The notes under the pieces: generated by a model | Told to the model about the DNA's origin: nothing | Database searches by the model: none | The model's input: only the letters and a program-made list of their open reading frames with translations | Program-made: the position numbers and the translations under genes | Shown here: positions 33,972-44,256 of the stretch, one piece after another | Layout of the letters: every line of letters starts with the position of its first letter | How positions within the stretch are numbered: the first letter of the stretch is position 1 | Source of the DNA: Desmodesmus armatus | Lineage: Eukaryota > Chlorophyta > Chlorophyceae > Sphaeropleales > Scenedesmaceae | DNA length: 64,000 nt | Direction: 5' to 3' | Assembly (NCBI GenBank): GCA_007449985.2 | Contig: VIIQ02000191.1 | Span: 80,562 to 144,561, forward strand

Positions 33972-35198
33972 CTACTCCTGTGGTGGCTTGCCAGACGCTG
34001 CAGATTTTCTGCATGCAGCGTCAGAGAACGTCACGCTGCTGCCGCCGCTGGCTGCCTTGCTCCTGAATGCCTCTGCGTCCAAGATCATCGCCTTGGCCAC
34101 ATCAGCAACCGGGATGCCTGACAGCACTGGCGCAGCGATCTGCAAGCCATCGAATTACACAGTCAAGCCATCAGATTACATAAGCCATCAGAGTACACGA
34201 ACACATTCGCACAGTGCACACCTTGACCTGATTCCAGGTGGCACGCGAGCATGGGAAGGGGGGAGGGGGGAGAAGAAGGTGCAGGGGAGAATGGAAGTGA
34301 CAGAAAGCCACAGAAAGGGTTTGCCCCCGTCTCTGCATGTTGTCCTTTATGGCTCTTGCATTTGAAACCAGCATCATCGCCTTGGCCACGTCAGCCACTG
34401 GGATGCCTGACAGCACTGGCGCAGCGATCTGCAAGTAACCGTTGCATCAGGCATCAGAACGCACTTCCAGTTGGGAAACACAGACCTCAGCAGCAACATT
34501 CATCTAAGCACAGACCTGCGCCGCAGCCACATGCCTCTCACAAACACAGCAAACACAGCATGCTCTGATACACTGCTTCAGCGTGATCCATGCTGCTGCC
34601 GTATTTGACGAGAAGAAGTTGAAGTTGTGCATCGCCTCATCTCTCCCCCTCCCATTCTCACCTTCTCCCACATGCGTGCCATATCCCCGCGGTGGAGCAG
34701 TCCCGGCCTGAAGATTGCCGCACGAGCAAAGCCTGCTGACTTGACAGCCTCCTCAGCCTGGTGGGGGGGGGGGGTGGGGGGGGGGGGGGGGGCAGCACAG
34801 CATGCAGTGCGTCACAGGTCGCGGTCTAACCTCGCCTGGTTGCTGGACTGAACAGATGCAGTACATTGCAGGTCATGGTGCAGTACATTGGATGTAAGGT
34901 GCATGTAAGTACAGCTGCTGACTTGACAGCCTCCTCAGCCTGGTGAGAGGGGGGGGGGGGGCAGCATGCAGTGCGTCACATGTCATGGTGTAGTACAAGT
35001 GTTTCACAGTACAAGGGTGCATGGGACACTCGCCAAGGTGCAGCACTGTCGCCGGCGAAACACCCCATTAATCAGACACAATCCAAATCACCCCACCTTG
35101 GCCTTTGTATGTGCACAATGTACCTGGGATGGACTCTGAGTATCTTCCCCCAACACCTGCAGCGATCTTCCCTGCTGCGATATCCCCCCGTCTGCATC

Positions 35199-35229
<31 letters not shown>

Positions 35230-36476
35230 ACCACCACACCCCACCACCACCGCCCGCCCACCCGTCCGTCCGTCCACCAGCTGGCCCGCCCGGCCGCCCA
35301 CCCACCACCCCCCCACCACCCCACTCCCATACCCCCCCCCCCACTCTCACCTTGCCCCTTGTTTGTGTATACAGCAAGGGGTGCAGCAGCCTAAAGTCTG
35401 ATGCAGGTACCTTGCCACCGTCCCCTGTGCACTACACCCTGAACACCCCGCCCCCCTCTCACCAGGTGTGCTTGCTCCCCCTCCCCCCCCCCCTGTTCTC
35501 CCCATCACCTCCCCATCTCCCCCCCCCCTCTCCTTGCCCTTTGTTTGTGTATACAGCAGGGGGTGCAGCATCCTGAAGTCTGATGCAGGTACCTTGCCAC
35601 CGCCCCCCTGTGCATTACACCCTGAACACCCCGGCCCCCCTTTCACCAGGTGTGCTCACCCCTACCCCCCCCCCCTTCGTCCCATCTTCCTCTTCTCTCC
35701 CCCCCCCCCCCACACACATCTTACCCCCCCCCCTCCGGCTCACCTTTCCCTTTGTTTGTGTATACAGCAGGGGGTGCAGCAGCCTAAAGTCTGATGCAGG
35801 CACGTTTGCATTGGCACCTTGCGCACTGACAAGGCCAAAGTAGGACACACCGGCTGCTTTGGCTGCTGTCGCTGCTGCTGCAACATACTCATGGTCCACC
35901 TTCTTGAACTGCTCTGCTGAACCAGCAACCTGCGTTTTGGCCACAGCAGCAGCAGCAGCAGGGGGGGGGGCAGGGTGGAAAGGCAGGCGTGGGGTGGGGT
36001 GTGTGGGAGGGGTGGGGTGGTGACAGGAATGGTTGCAGCAACAGGCAGAGGGGAACAGGGAGCGGTAGTGGGTGAAGGAGTTTCTGGGCAATATGTTTTT
36101 TTGGGGGGGGGGCACTAAGGGTGTGGAGATCAAGGCCTTTTTCTGTGTTAGCAGGGGAAGGAGATGCCAAACACTCTGATACTCACAGTATCAGGCTTCA
36201 GTACTCAGTACTGCCAGCTCAGCAGGCAATGCAACATACTACAATCATATAGGGTAGTAAGTTACAGTTACAATTACAGTGAATTGGGCACGGCGAAGCC
36301 ATGCAACCTTCAAGGGAGCCAGAGGCTCATGCGGTGATCAACAATACTCAGCTGGCTGCACTCACCGCCCGTGTGGTGCCCAGTGCACAGAAGACTGCGT
36401 CAGCACCCTGGAATGCTGCGGCTGCTTGGGGTCTGTCGACAAGTTGTCCAGGTCAAGCACAACCTACAACACCGAT

Positions 36477-36569
<93 letters not shown>

Positions 36570-37910
36570 AGAACAACATCTTTAGCAAGGAGTACGCCAC
36601 ATGCACCTGTGGTTCCCTCCTACCCCAGCTGGACCCCCCGCAGGTTGCCAGCAATTTTGCTCGGCAGCGGGCGGGGAGCCCTGGGCTTTGGGGCCCACCC
36701 TGGCCGCAGCATGACCAACACTCTGTTGTATGAGTGTAGATGTAACTGCGGGGCCACCAGCCGTCAAAAATCCAATCATACCAGCTGTATCAACATGTAC
36801 CGCTGCAGCTGCTACTGCAGGTCCAAATTGGATGCACCGCCCAATTGAACGCCCACAACAAGCCCAACCTTCACCATCTATGCACGCAGACATATTACTC
36901 ACTATGACTGTGCAAAGCCGCTACCCCCCCCCCCCCCCCCCCCCCCCCCGCGCTCCCATCCCCCCTCTGTCCCCCCCCCCCCCCCGGCTAACCCCCTCCC
37001 CCCCCCCTGCCCCCTGCCCCCCCCCCCCCCCGGGTGCAAAGCCGCTATCGGTTGAGTACCACCCGAGAACTACCCCTTGCCCTGCCCCCACAGCACCTGC
37101 TGAAGTTTTGAGCTTCCTGCTGCATCATTTGGGAGAGTCACTCCTCGCCGACCTGCAGGATGGAAGCATGACCGGGACCAACAGTGAGAAAGTGTTTCTG
37201 CGGCACTAAACAACACAAATGATGAGGTAAATGCTTGACGTGATCGCATGGTGTGCCACATTCAGGGGTGGGATTCTGGCGCAGTTTGTCAGGCTCCTCT
37301 CACCCAGTGTGACCACTTTGCTCCATGACTCACTAGCCAGCAGCTGCTGCACAATCTGGTGACCTGCAGGTGTGGAAGGCAGGCAGCAGCCAAACATAAT
37401 TGAGGGGGGTAAAGGTGGGAAACTTCATTGCTGGGCGGAACTGTCACTGATACATGGCACTCGTGAAACTGAGAAATGGTTGGCGAGCACAGCCAGGTAG
37501 TGGCACTAGGTGCTCTGCACAATCAACCTATGTCCAGCTGATGTGCTGATGCCTACAGCACCACCACAATCACCGGTGCTGATGCCAGCAAATTGACATC
37601 GGTGCATGGTGGCATGCACGACCCCCCCCCCCCCCCGTGGCCCTCATGCTTGGTCTATTGCCTGGCATGTCCATCTGGCACTGTGCTGCTTACGCCAATA
37701 GCCTTTGGGGGTCAGCTTTATGATGCACATTCCACTGCACAAACACGGCTGCTGATCCAACATGCTAGCTACACATGTATTCTATGGGCTTAACACACTG
37801 CGCCAGGAGAGTCAACAGGCACGCTGTGCTGTACGTGTATGCCCAACAAGGCACTCAGATTGCTCTTACTCACCCACAGCGCCAGTGCCGCCCAGGACTA
37901 CCGCACTCAT
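33972..37910 (-). CDS. HTATIP2/TIP30-like atypical short-chain dehydrogenase
   Basis: NAD(P)-binding Rossmann protein. Exons: 37874-37910 (ATG), 37304-37363, 37097-37152, 36366-36463, 35744-35929, 34662-34757, 33972-34139 (TAG); about 233 residues, close to the family length of about 240. Motifs: VVLGGTGAVGHQIVQQLL (GxxGxxG), SKVVTLGGRRG, AAAFQGADAVFCALGTTRA, FKKVDHEYVAAAA, YFGLVSAQGA, YTQTKGKAEEAV (YxxxK), FARAAIFRPGLLHRG and GIPVADVAKAM. Exon 36366-36463 is 98 bases where 99 are needed: it opens with VVLDLDNL in the incoming phase, but the AFQG/LGTTR part is in another frame. A longer hydrophobic N-terminus from an ATG at 38054 is possible. Substrate unknown; homologs in animals affect transcription and import, while plant and algal roles are not established. 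Confidence 0.85.
34365..34436 (-). repeat. Acceptor-side echo of the HTATIP2-like terminal exon
   Basis: CTTGCAG followed by ATCGCTGCGCCAGTGCTGTC and VADVAKAMM is repeated upstream of the real exon (whose acceptor is at 34140), then diverges. If spliced it keeps phase at its start. Confidence 0.75.
34915..34962 (-). repeat. Acceptor-side echo of exon 34662-34757
   Basis: The polypyrimidine tract (C run), the AG and the first codons (AEEAVKSA) of the FRPGLL exon are repeated about 180 bases upstream, then diverge. Confidence 0.7.
35340..35625 (-). repeat. Two donor-side echoes of exon 35744-35929
   Basis: The end of the exon (VPASDFR, LLHPLLYTQTKGK, then GTGAG) is repeated at about 35540-35610 and 35345-35415, each followed by long C/G tracts. 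The middle copy has LGCC/FRM-type substitutions. Confidence 0.8.
36476..36567. repeat. (CAG)n tract, about 30 units, in an HTATIP2-like intron
   Basis: Uninterrupted CAG run in the intron between exons 36366-36463 and 37097-37152. It lies 13 bases from the acceptor of the former. Confidence 0.9.
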
Positions 37911-38524
37911 TGATTGAGATGCTTCTGCTTCGCTGTCAGCACTTCCCGGGTCTTGCCAGCCACACTGCCCTTCGCTCTGTGCTGCTGTGTTTGAGGATGC
38001 TGGTGACTCAACTGCCAGAAGAAGAAGCACGACTAGGATACAACGCCTGGACATGATAGCAGACTGAATAATTTATTCGCTCCACTTTGGGAGAAAGCTA
38101 ACGTGTCGAGTTCATCGAGGTGACGTTTGACTGCATCTGCCAGCCTGGCTCATGGGTGAGTGCAACTGCAAGCCGTAGCAAGGGCATGCTTGATGATTGA
38201 AACGAAGCTTTGCCGTATGTGATAGGTCCTAATTTACCTGGACTGTCCACTGGGTTAGCACAACAGCACCCTATCGAGGCAGCGGTAATCATTTCCTGTA
38301 AGGGTGCAAGCTCCACCCACATCAGGGGAGGCTGGTGCTGCTGCCGCTCTGTAATAACACCAGCACCTGGCCGTGCTTGGATTGAAGATTGCAAGTGTCA
38401 ACCGTTTAGCTTGTTTTGGTGGGGGTGGGGGTGGGGGGGGGGGGGGGGGAGGCTCGACGGTTAAAAATTTCTGAGTGAGGGGGGAAACATTTTGAGGGAT
38501 GTTGTTTATGTAGGCTTGTTGCTT
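37911..38524. other. Upstream flank of the HTATIP2-like gene
   Basis: Contains a possible alternative start for the HTATIP2-like gene (MSRRCILVVLLLLAVESPAS, ATG at 38054) that would add a signal-like peptide. Also contains a poly-G run at about 38421-38449. No other gene seen. Confidence 0.35.
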
Positions 38525-38629
38525 GCCCACGGCAGGCTGTACCAGGCAGCTGTGCTGGTGCTGTGCAGCATCACAACCGACATTACCCAACAGCAGCGGC
38601 CTGCAGTCAACGATGAAGGCAGCCTCTGA
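38525..38629 (+). pseudogene. Relic of the F-box-like LRR family
   Basis: Encodes AHGRLYQAAVLVLCSITTDI and TQQQ, matching ARAHSRLHQAAVLVLRSITADI of the LRR genes at 8382 and 13799, then a TGA after about 10 unrelated codons. Nothing else of the gene is present. Confidence 0.75.
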
Positions 38630-38830
38630 CAACCAACAAGCTTTGGTTTGGCAGCGTTTTGCAGCGTTCAAAATGCTGACAAGAGGCAGCCTATGTCAAG
38701 CCAGCCTTCACCACCTGGAGCTTTGACCATATGACGGATATGAATGGATATGACTTGTAGCTGTTCATAGCTACAGGTGTAACTTTGATTTGATTTGATT
38801 TATGGCTTGTAACTCACACATGAGTCATGT

Positions 38831-39037
38831 GTGACATGTGACATGACCCCATGCACATGCTGCGGCCTGGGACTGCCTGACATGGCGCAACAGTGTCATA
38901 TGACAATACCAGAGGAGGGCAAAACATGTGTTACATGTGACATAACCTCATGCACATACTGTAGCCAGGGACCTCCAGCTATGGCACAACAGCATCGCAC
39001 TGAAATGCCGGTGAGGGGCAACACAACGGGCTTCTGA
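38831..39037 (+). other. Short Cys-rich tandem-repeat open frame
   Basis: Two copies of a unit of about 96 bases encode related Cys-rich peptides: TCDMTPCTCCGLGLPDMAQQ and TCDITSCTYCSQGPPAMAQQ, each with a His downstream. Paired Cys and His spacing hints at a metal-binding repeat. There is no recognised family, and it may be a transposase fragment or chance. Confidence 0.3.
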
Positions 39038-39337
39038 AGTGATAGTGAAGTGGTAGTGACACTACCAGGACAACCGCCACCGCTGCTGCTAGCGTGTCAC
39101 TGCCAACTGCTGCTGCTTCGATGCCAGTGCCAGCCACCACTGCTGCTGCCCCCTTAGCACCGCCAAGAGAAAGCCCTGCCTTACAGCCCGGCTGAGCCGG
39201 GACAATTTGTGAATGCCCCCGGGTGACCAGTGATGATAGCACAGAGCCACCATTGCACAGTGGCAGTCACCCCCCTCAACCAGATCAAACAGCTCTGAAC
39301 ACACACGACGACAATACGCGAGCCTGCCGATTGCTGA

Positions 39338-39388
39338 GGGTTTAGGTTTAGGATTTGGGGTCCTAACCCTAAACCTTGAACCCTAAAC
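39338..39388. repeat. Second inverted interstitial telomere-like repeat
   Basis: GGGTTTAGGTTTAGGATTTG is followed directly by GGGGTCCTAACCCTAAACC and CCCTAAAC. This is the same head-to-head layout as at 33135-33205, more degenerate. Confidence 0.75.
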
Positions 39389-40370
39389 TAGTGGCAGAAA
39401 GGCGCCAGGCTCGGCAGGGGGAAATACTGCCACACCTGCCAGGCAGACAGCACTGGCCAGCTAAGCACCACTAACAAAACCGCCAATCGGCATCTCTGCT
39501 TTCAAACCCTCTCCATCTTGATCAGCAACGTCAGTCAATGGCTGACATGAGACTTTGGAGCTTCATGGCTGAACGGGTAAGCTTCATGGCTGAACGGGTA
39601 AGCTGTATGTATGCATCACACTGCCAGAACACACACACCCCACCACACATAGAGACACTTGTCAAGGGCTGCAAGAGACCAGCAGCCTCGCCAGAGGGAG
39701 GGTGATACAAACAACAGCAGGACGAAACGATCCCCCTGTCTGAGGAAACCACACCAAATCACGCCTCAGCATGCTGCTGCTGCTGCTACTACACAGGCAC
39801 CAGCCAGACGAAACTAGCCCCCGTGCCTCGACGAATCATGCCGCAGCACACCTCAGCATGCTCCTGCTGCAGCTGCAGAAGCAGCAGCTGGGCACGCGTT
39901 GCATTCATGTGTGCTGTCGCTGCCGCAGCCGCCGCGGCGCCGCTGCTCCCCAACCAACTAACAACTTCTCGATGAGGACACTGATCCAATCGACACAAAG
40001 AGAGGTGACACACTGCGCAGCTGCTACTGCCGCTGCTCCTGTAGCTGCTGCTGCTGCTGTTGGTACTGCTGCTTGATTGCTGCCTGTGCTGCTAGCGGCA
40101 AGTGTGATATGTCGCCGTGTCGCGCTGGACGCAACTCCCCCGGCCTGTCAACATACCTGCACGGGGCAAGGGACGACATAGGGGAATATGAGAGAGGAAA
40201 AAGGAGAAAAACAGAAAAGAGAGAACGGATAGCCGGTCAAGCTGGACGCAGCTCCCCGGCCTGTCAACATACCTATGACAAAAAAACCACCATGACAGAT
40301 AACAGCCCCACACCTACAACAAAAAGAAGGCCCACCCCTGCTCTTGTCATCCCACTATCAGCAACCCCCG
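39389..40370. other. No gene seen
   Basis: Contains a 21-base tandem repeat (GCTTCATGGCTGAACGGGTAA at 39561 and again at 39582) and Gln/Leu-rich CTG runs near 39770-40075. Nothing with family resemblance. Confidence 0.35.
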
Positions 40371-40625
40371 CACTCACTCTATGTGTGCCATGGGGGCTGC
40401 ATGATGCTGCTGCCTGCCCAACTGCACGACAGGCATGTAGCCGGCATCCCAAGCTGCTGCGCTCTCCCTGCCCAAAACAACTGCCAAGCAACGCCTGCTA
40501 ATTTCTTACCCTCCGCCCTCCCCCCCTTCCCCCCCCTCCTCACTCACTCTATGTACGCCATGGGGGCTGGATTATGCTGCCGCCTGCCCAACTGCACGAC
40601 ATGCGCGTATCCGCCATCCCAAGCT
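40370..40625 (-). repeat. Two duplicates of the bL17 terminal exon end, including stop
   Basis: Reverse-strand copies at about 40545-40622 (DGGYAHVVQLGRRQHNPAPM, AYIE) and 40370-40452 (DAGYMPVVQLGRQQHHAAPM, AHIE then TGA) follow the true terminal exon downstream. They are separated by C/G tracts and progressively diverged. Confidence 0.85.
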
Positions 40626-40669
40626 GTTGCGCTCCCCCCCCCCCAGACAACTGCCAAGCAGGCCTTTTC

Positions 40670-40674
40670 TTACA
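40670..40674 (-). terminator. TGTAA poly(A) signal after bL17
   Basis: Reverse-strand TGTAA about 30 bases past the bL17 stop, the usual green-algal polyadenylation signal. It lies before the duplicated terminal exons, so these would normally not be transcribed into mature mRNA. Confidence 0.5.
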
Positions 40675-40704
40675 CTCCGCCCCCCCCCCCCCCCCGCCGC
40701 CCAC

Positions 40705-41986
40705 TCACTCTATGTATGCCATTGGTGCTGCATCATGCTGCCGCCTGCCCAACTGCACCACACGTGTGTAGCCGCCATCCCTGTGCCTGTATCGCTCTGC
40801 TAGCTGTGTGAACAGCTTGTGCTGCTCACGCTCCGTCCGCACCACTGATGACACCAACACCTGACCATGCTTGCCACCCTGTGTGTCACCACAGAGGATT
40901 GAAGGGGGGGGGGGCAGCGCAGTTGACATATGGGTCATTTGAAGGAAAGGGGGGGGGGGCGGTCAGCAGAAGCTAAGCAGAAGCTAAGCGAGAGTTGGGA
41001 ATTGGTAGCCTGATATTACGTCTGCTCCGTCCGCACCACTGATGACATCAGCACCTGGCCGTGCTTGCCACCCTGTGTGTGTGTGTGTGGGGGGGGGGGG
41101 GGGAGGGGGGGGAGTGCAGCACAGTTGGAGGATGTGTCACATGATGGGGATAAAGTAGCGCTAAACAGAAGCAAAGCAGTTGTGAGTGTGAGAAGTTGGT
41201 AGGCTGATGTTGCTCACGCTCCGTCCGCACCACTGACAACACCAACAACTGACCGTGCTTGCCACCCTGTGAAAGGCGCAGGCGGCGCGGGGGGGGGGGG
41301 GGGTGGCGCTGTTTGCTGTATGTGAGTGAAGCTGGTTGGAAAGTGCTTCAGCGCATGGGGTTCGCTCCTGGCAAACGTGCTGTCACTCCATCTGCTGAGC
41401 TAAGACCTTCGCATTTGCCCCATTGCCCCCCTCCCCCCCCCCCCACCAGCACACACACCCACAGCTACGTCAGGACCGCCCACCCCCCCCCCCTCCTTTC
41501 CAACCTGCTGTCACTCCATCTGCTGAGCTAAGACCTGCTCCCCTTTCCCCCCCCCCCCCTGCACACACCCACAGCTACGTCAGGACCCTCCCTCCACCCC
41601 ACCCCCTCCCCAAACCCCTTCAAACCTTTTTCGCATAGGTGACTACCCTGTCTGCCACCTTTCGTAGCTCCTTTGCTTTTGCTACTGTTGTCTGGATGCG
41701 CTCATGCTGGATCAACTGCGTCACCATAGTCCTGCAAGCAGCAAATCAGACGAAGCACACGATCATATACATATGGGTGCATGGCGGGTGCCTTGGAAGG
41801 GGCGGGTGACCCCGCTCCCAACTTGGGACGCCGTAGTACCCTTGGCAAGGGTCGCAAGCAAAGGGTCGCAAGCAAAGGGTGACAGCAAACTACAGTTGCC
41901 TGTGTCGACCGAGACAGCATGACTGTTTACCTGAGCATGGCCCATCGATGTGCGGTGTTGCGATTGAGCTTCTGTCTTACAGTCAT
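40705..41986 (-). CDS. Ribosomal protein bL17, probably mitochondrial
   Basis: Large-subunit protein of bacterial type. Exons: 41931-41986 (ATG at 41984-41986; MTVRQKLNRNTAHRWAML), 41626-41731 (TMVTQLIQHERIQTTVAKAK then ELRKVAD) and 40705-40878 (GGKHGQVLVSSVVRTEREQH, KLFTQLAERY, RDGGYTRVVQLGRR and APMAYIE then TGA). These match the bL17 hallmarks: NRNxxHRxAMxR, HExIxTTxxKAKELR, KLFxxLxPRY and GGYTR. Between exons two and three the family has about 10-15 further residues, so a short exon in 40879-41625 is probably missing from this model. No transit peptide is visible upstream of the ATG (an in-frame TGA lies before it), which fits short plant-type mitochondrial L17 rather than a plastid protein, but this is inference. 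Confidence 0.85.
41030..41272 (-). repeat. Two acceptor-side echoes of the bL17 terminal exon
   Basis: CACAGGGTGGCAAGCACGGT and VVRTEREQH-coding sequence, the first about 55 bases of the exon at 40705-40878 with its acceptor, recur at about 41030-41085 and 41215-41272. G-run and TG-rich spacers lie between. Confidence 0.85.
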
Positions 41987-42454
41987 TGCTGCTACTGCTC
42001 CTGCCAAGCTTGTGCTGCTACTGCCGAGCAGCAGCGCTACTGCTGTGCTGCTGCTGGAGGGGGTTGCCTGCAATTGCTGCTCCTGATCTCGGCTCAAACT
42101 GTAATCTCAGACACAAAACTGTTTGTTTCGCTTGTGTGTATGCCGTGATCAATGACTTTGGCTCGATTGGCTGTAGTCAGATCAAGGGAGGATGAGCAAG
42201 GCTGGCCGGACGATATGTCGGTGGTGTGATACGTGCTTGATCGTGTGCTGCTTAGAGTACGCGCGAACAGTTCCATAACTAGTACCCAGTGGCTCGAAGT
42301 CAGCATCATGACTAACCATGACTGAATTTATCCATGTCAGTCAAGAAAGAGCTTCAAGCATCTTGGCAAGCATCAAAGGGTCCCGTCACCATCACCACTA
42401 CGACCTGAAACTCTTAAAGTGCCGAAGCTCTCACAAACCGAAGCAACAGACACC
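41987..42454. other. Divergent promoter region of bL17 and the USP gene
   Basis: About 470 bases between two start codons on opposite strands. No clear TATA or conserved element found. A shared bidirectional promoter is plausible. Confidence 0.35.
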
Positions 42455-43287
42455 ATGCAGCCAGTGACAGCTGACACCTCAAGCAGCGATGCCCCCACCC
42501 CACCACCAGCAGTCGCAGGCTTGCACAACCTTGGAAACACCTGCTACCTTAATGCATCCCTGCAAGCCATGGCCAGCAGCACACACTTCACGAGCTGCAT
42601 AGCAAGCATGGCACAAGCTTTTGAAGCCACAGCAGCACCGGAGCCACAGCAGCAGTCCAACTGGGTGCAGCAGCTGGGCCAGGGTTTGGCAGCAGCTGCT
42701 AGGTTCGCGTGGTCAGGTGAGGTGGGGTGGGGTAGGCAAGGGCTGGGTAGCAAGCTGTGGTCGGGGTTGTGTGTGTTTTTGTTGGGGGGGGGGGGTGATC
42801 GAATGTAACGAATGGTGCCCCCCCCGGGGGGGGGGGGGGGGGGGGGGGAGTTTGCTTATGGAATGGTACAGGAGTTTGAAGCCACAGCAGCACCGGAGCC
42901 ACAGCAGCAGTCCAACTGGGTGAAGCAGTTGGGAGAGGGCTTGGCAGCAGGTGCTAGGTTCGTGTGGTCAGGTGAGGTGTGATGGGTAGTGAAGGGGGGC
43001 CTGGTTTAGGGGATACGGACCCCCTCCTGCCCCCCCCCCCCCCGCGCGCAAACAACGCGTTCCGCCGCATGAGCAGCCAGTGTCAGCAGAGATGGCATGC
43101 CGGAAAGTGCCTAGGGGGTGCTTGTATGATTGTGTACAATGTGTGCCTTGTGTGTGTGCTTGTCATGCTGATGTGATGCATCAGGTCCTGGTGATGATGC
43201 CGTCCCCACACAGCAGCAGCTGACAGCAGCAGCGGCACAGGGACACCTCACAAGAGCCCTGCACAAGCTGCTGACAGCACTGCAGCC

Positions 43288-43373
<86 letters not shown>

Positions 43374-44082
43374 GGTCCAGGTGGAATCAGGGTGGTGCTG
43401 TGTCTGCTGTGCACCCTGGGGAGGTGTTGGCCCGCCTGGCCTGGTTTGTGCCTGAGGGGGTGCTGGAGGTGGGGGTGCAGCAGGACGCGGCAGAGGCATT
43501 GGGGGTGAGTGGGGGGAATGGTGTGTGTGTGTGTGGGGGGGGGGGGGAGGGTGTCTGAAGGTGGGTGGGGGGGGGCGGGGGGTGGAGGATTGTTGGGGTG
43601 TGTGTGGAGGCAGGGGGGAGTGGTGAAGTGAGTCTGCAGCAGGAAGCAGCAGAGGCACTGGCGGCGAGCTTTTGAGGGGCAAGGGAGGGTGGGTGCAGGG
43701 GGGGGGGGGGCAGAGTGCGGGAGGTGGGGGTGCAGCAGGATGCAGCAAAAACACCAGGGGCGAGCTTGTTTTGCCTGCGGAGACCTAGAAGACGATGGGT
43801 GTGGGCAGTGGTTGGTGAGAGCTGACTTGTACGCAGCCACATGGAAGGCACCAGTGATGGCTTCACCAGCCTCAGTGCACCCTTGTGCAATTGTGCATAT
43901 GTATCAACCGCTCATGTCACATGAGCGTTGTCACATGAGTCATGTGAGCACCTGCCTTACCCTTGGGTTGATGCCTGTGCCTGCCTTCCTGCCTGCCATT
44001 GCTGCCTGTGCTTCAGCTGCTGTGTGATGCTGTGTCGACAGAACTGACCTGCTGGCACAAGCTGTACGCACACACATGGAAT

Positions 44083-44116
<34 letters not shown>

Positions 44117-44213
44117 GGAACCCTGCAGCTGTTGGCCTGCAGGCCTTGCTGCAATGTGACAGCAGTCAGCAGCAGCAGCAGCAGCATCAAGACGTTATCC
44201 TACCACCATCACC

Positions 44214-44256
<43 letters not shown>

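Noticed and set aside
35072..35850. Proline- and glycine-rich open frames
   Set aside because: Produced by poly-C/G tracts between echoes of the HTATIP2-like exon; the real coding sequence is the short reverse-strand exons.
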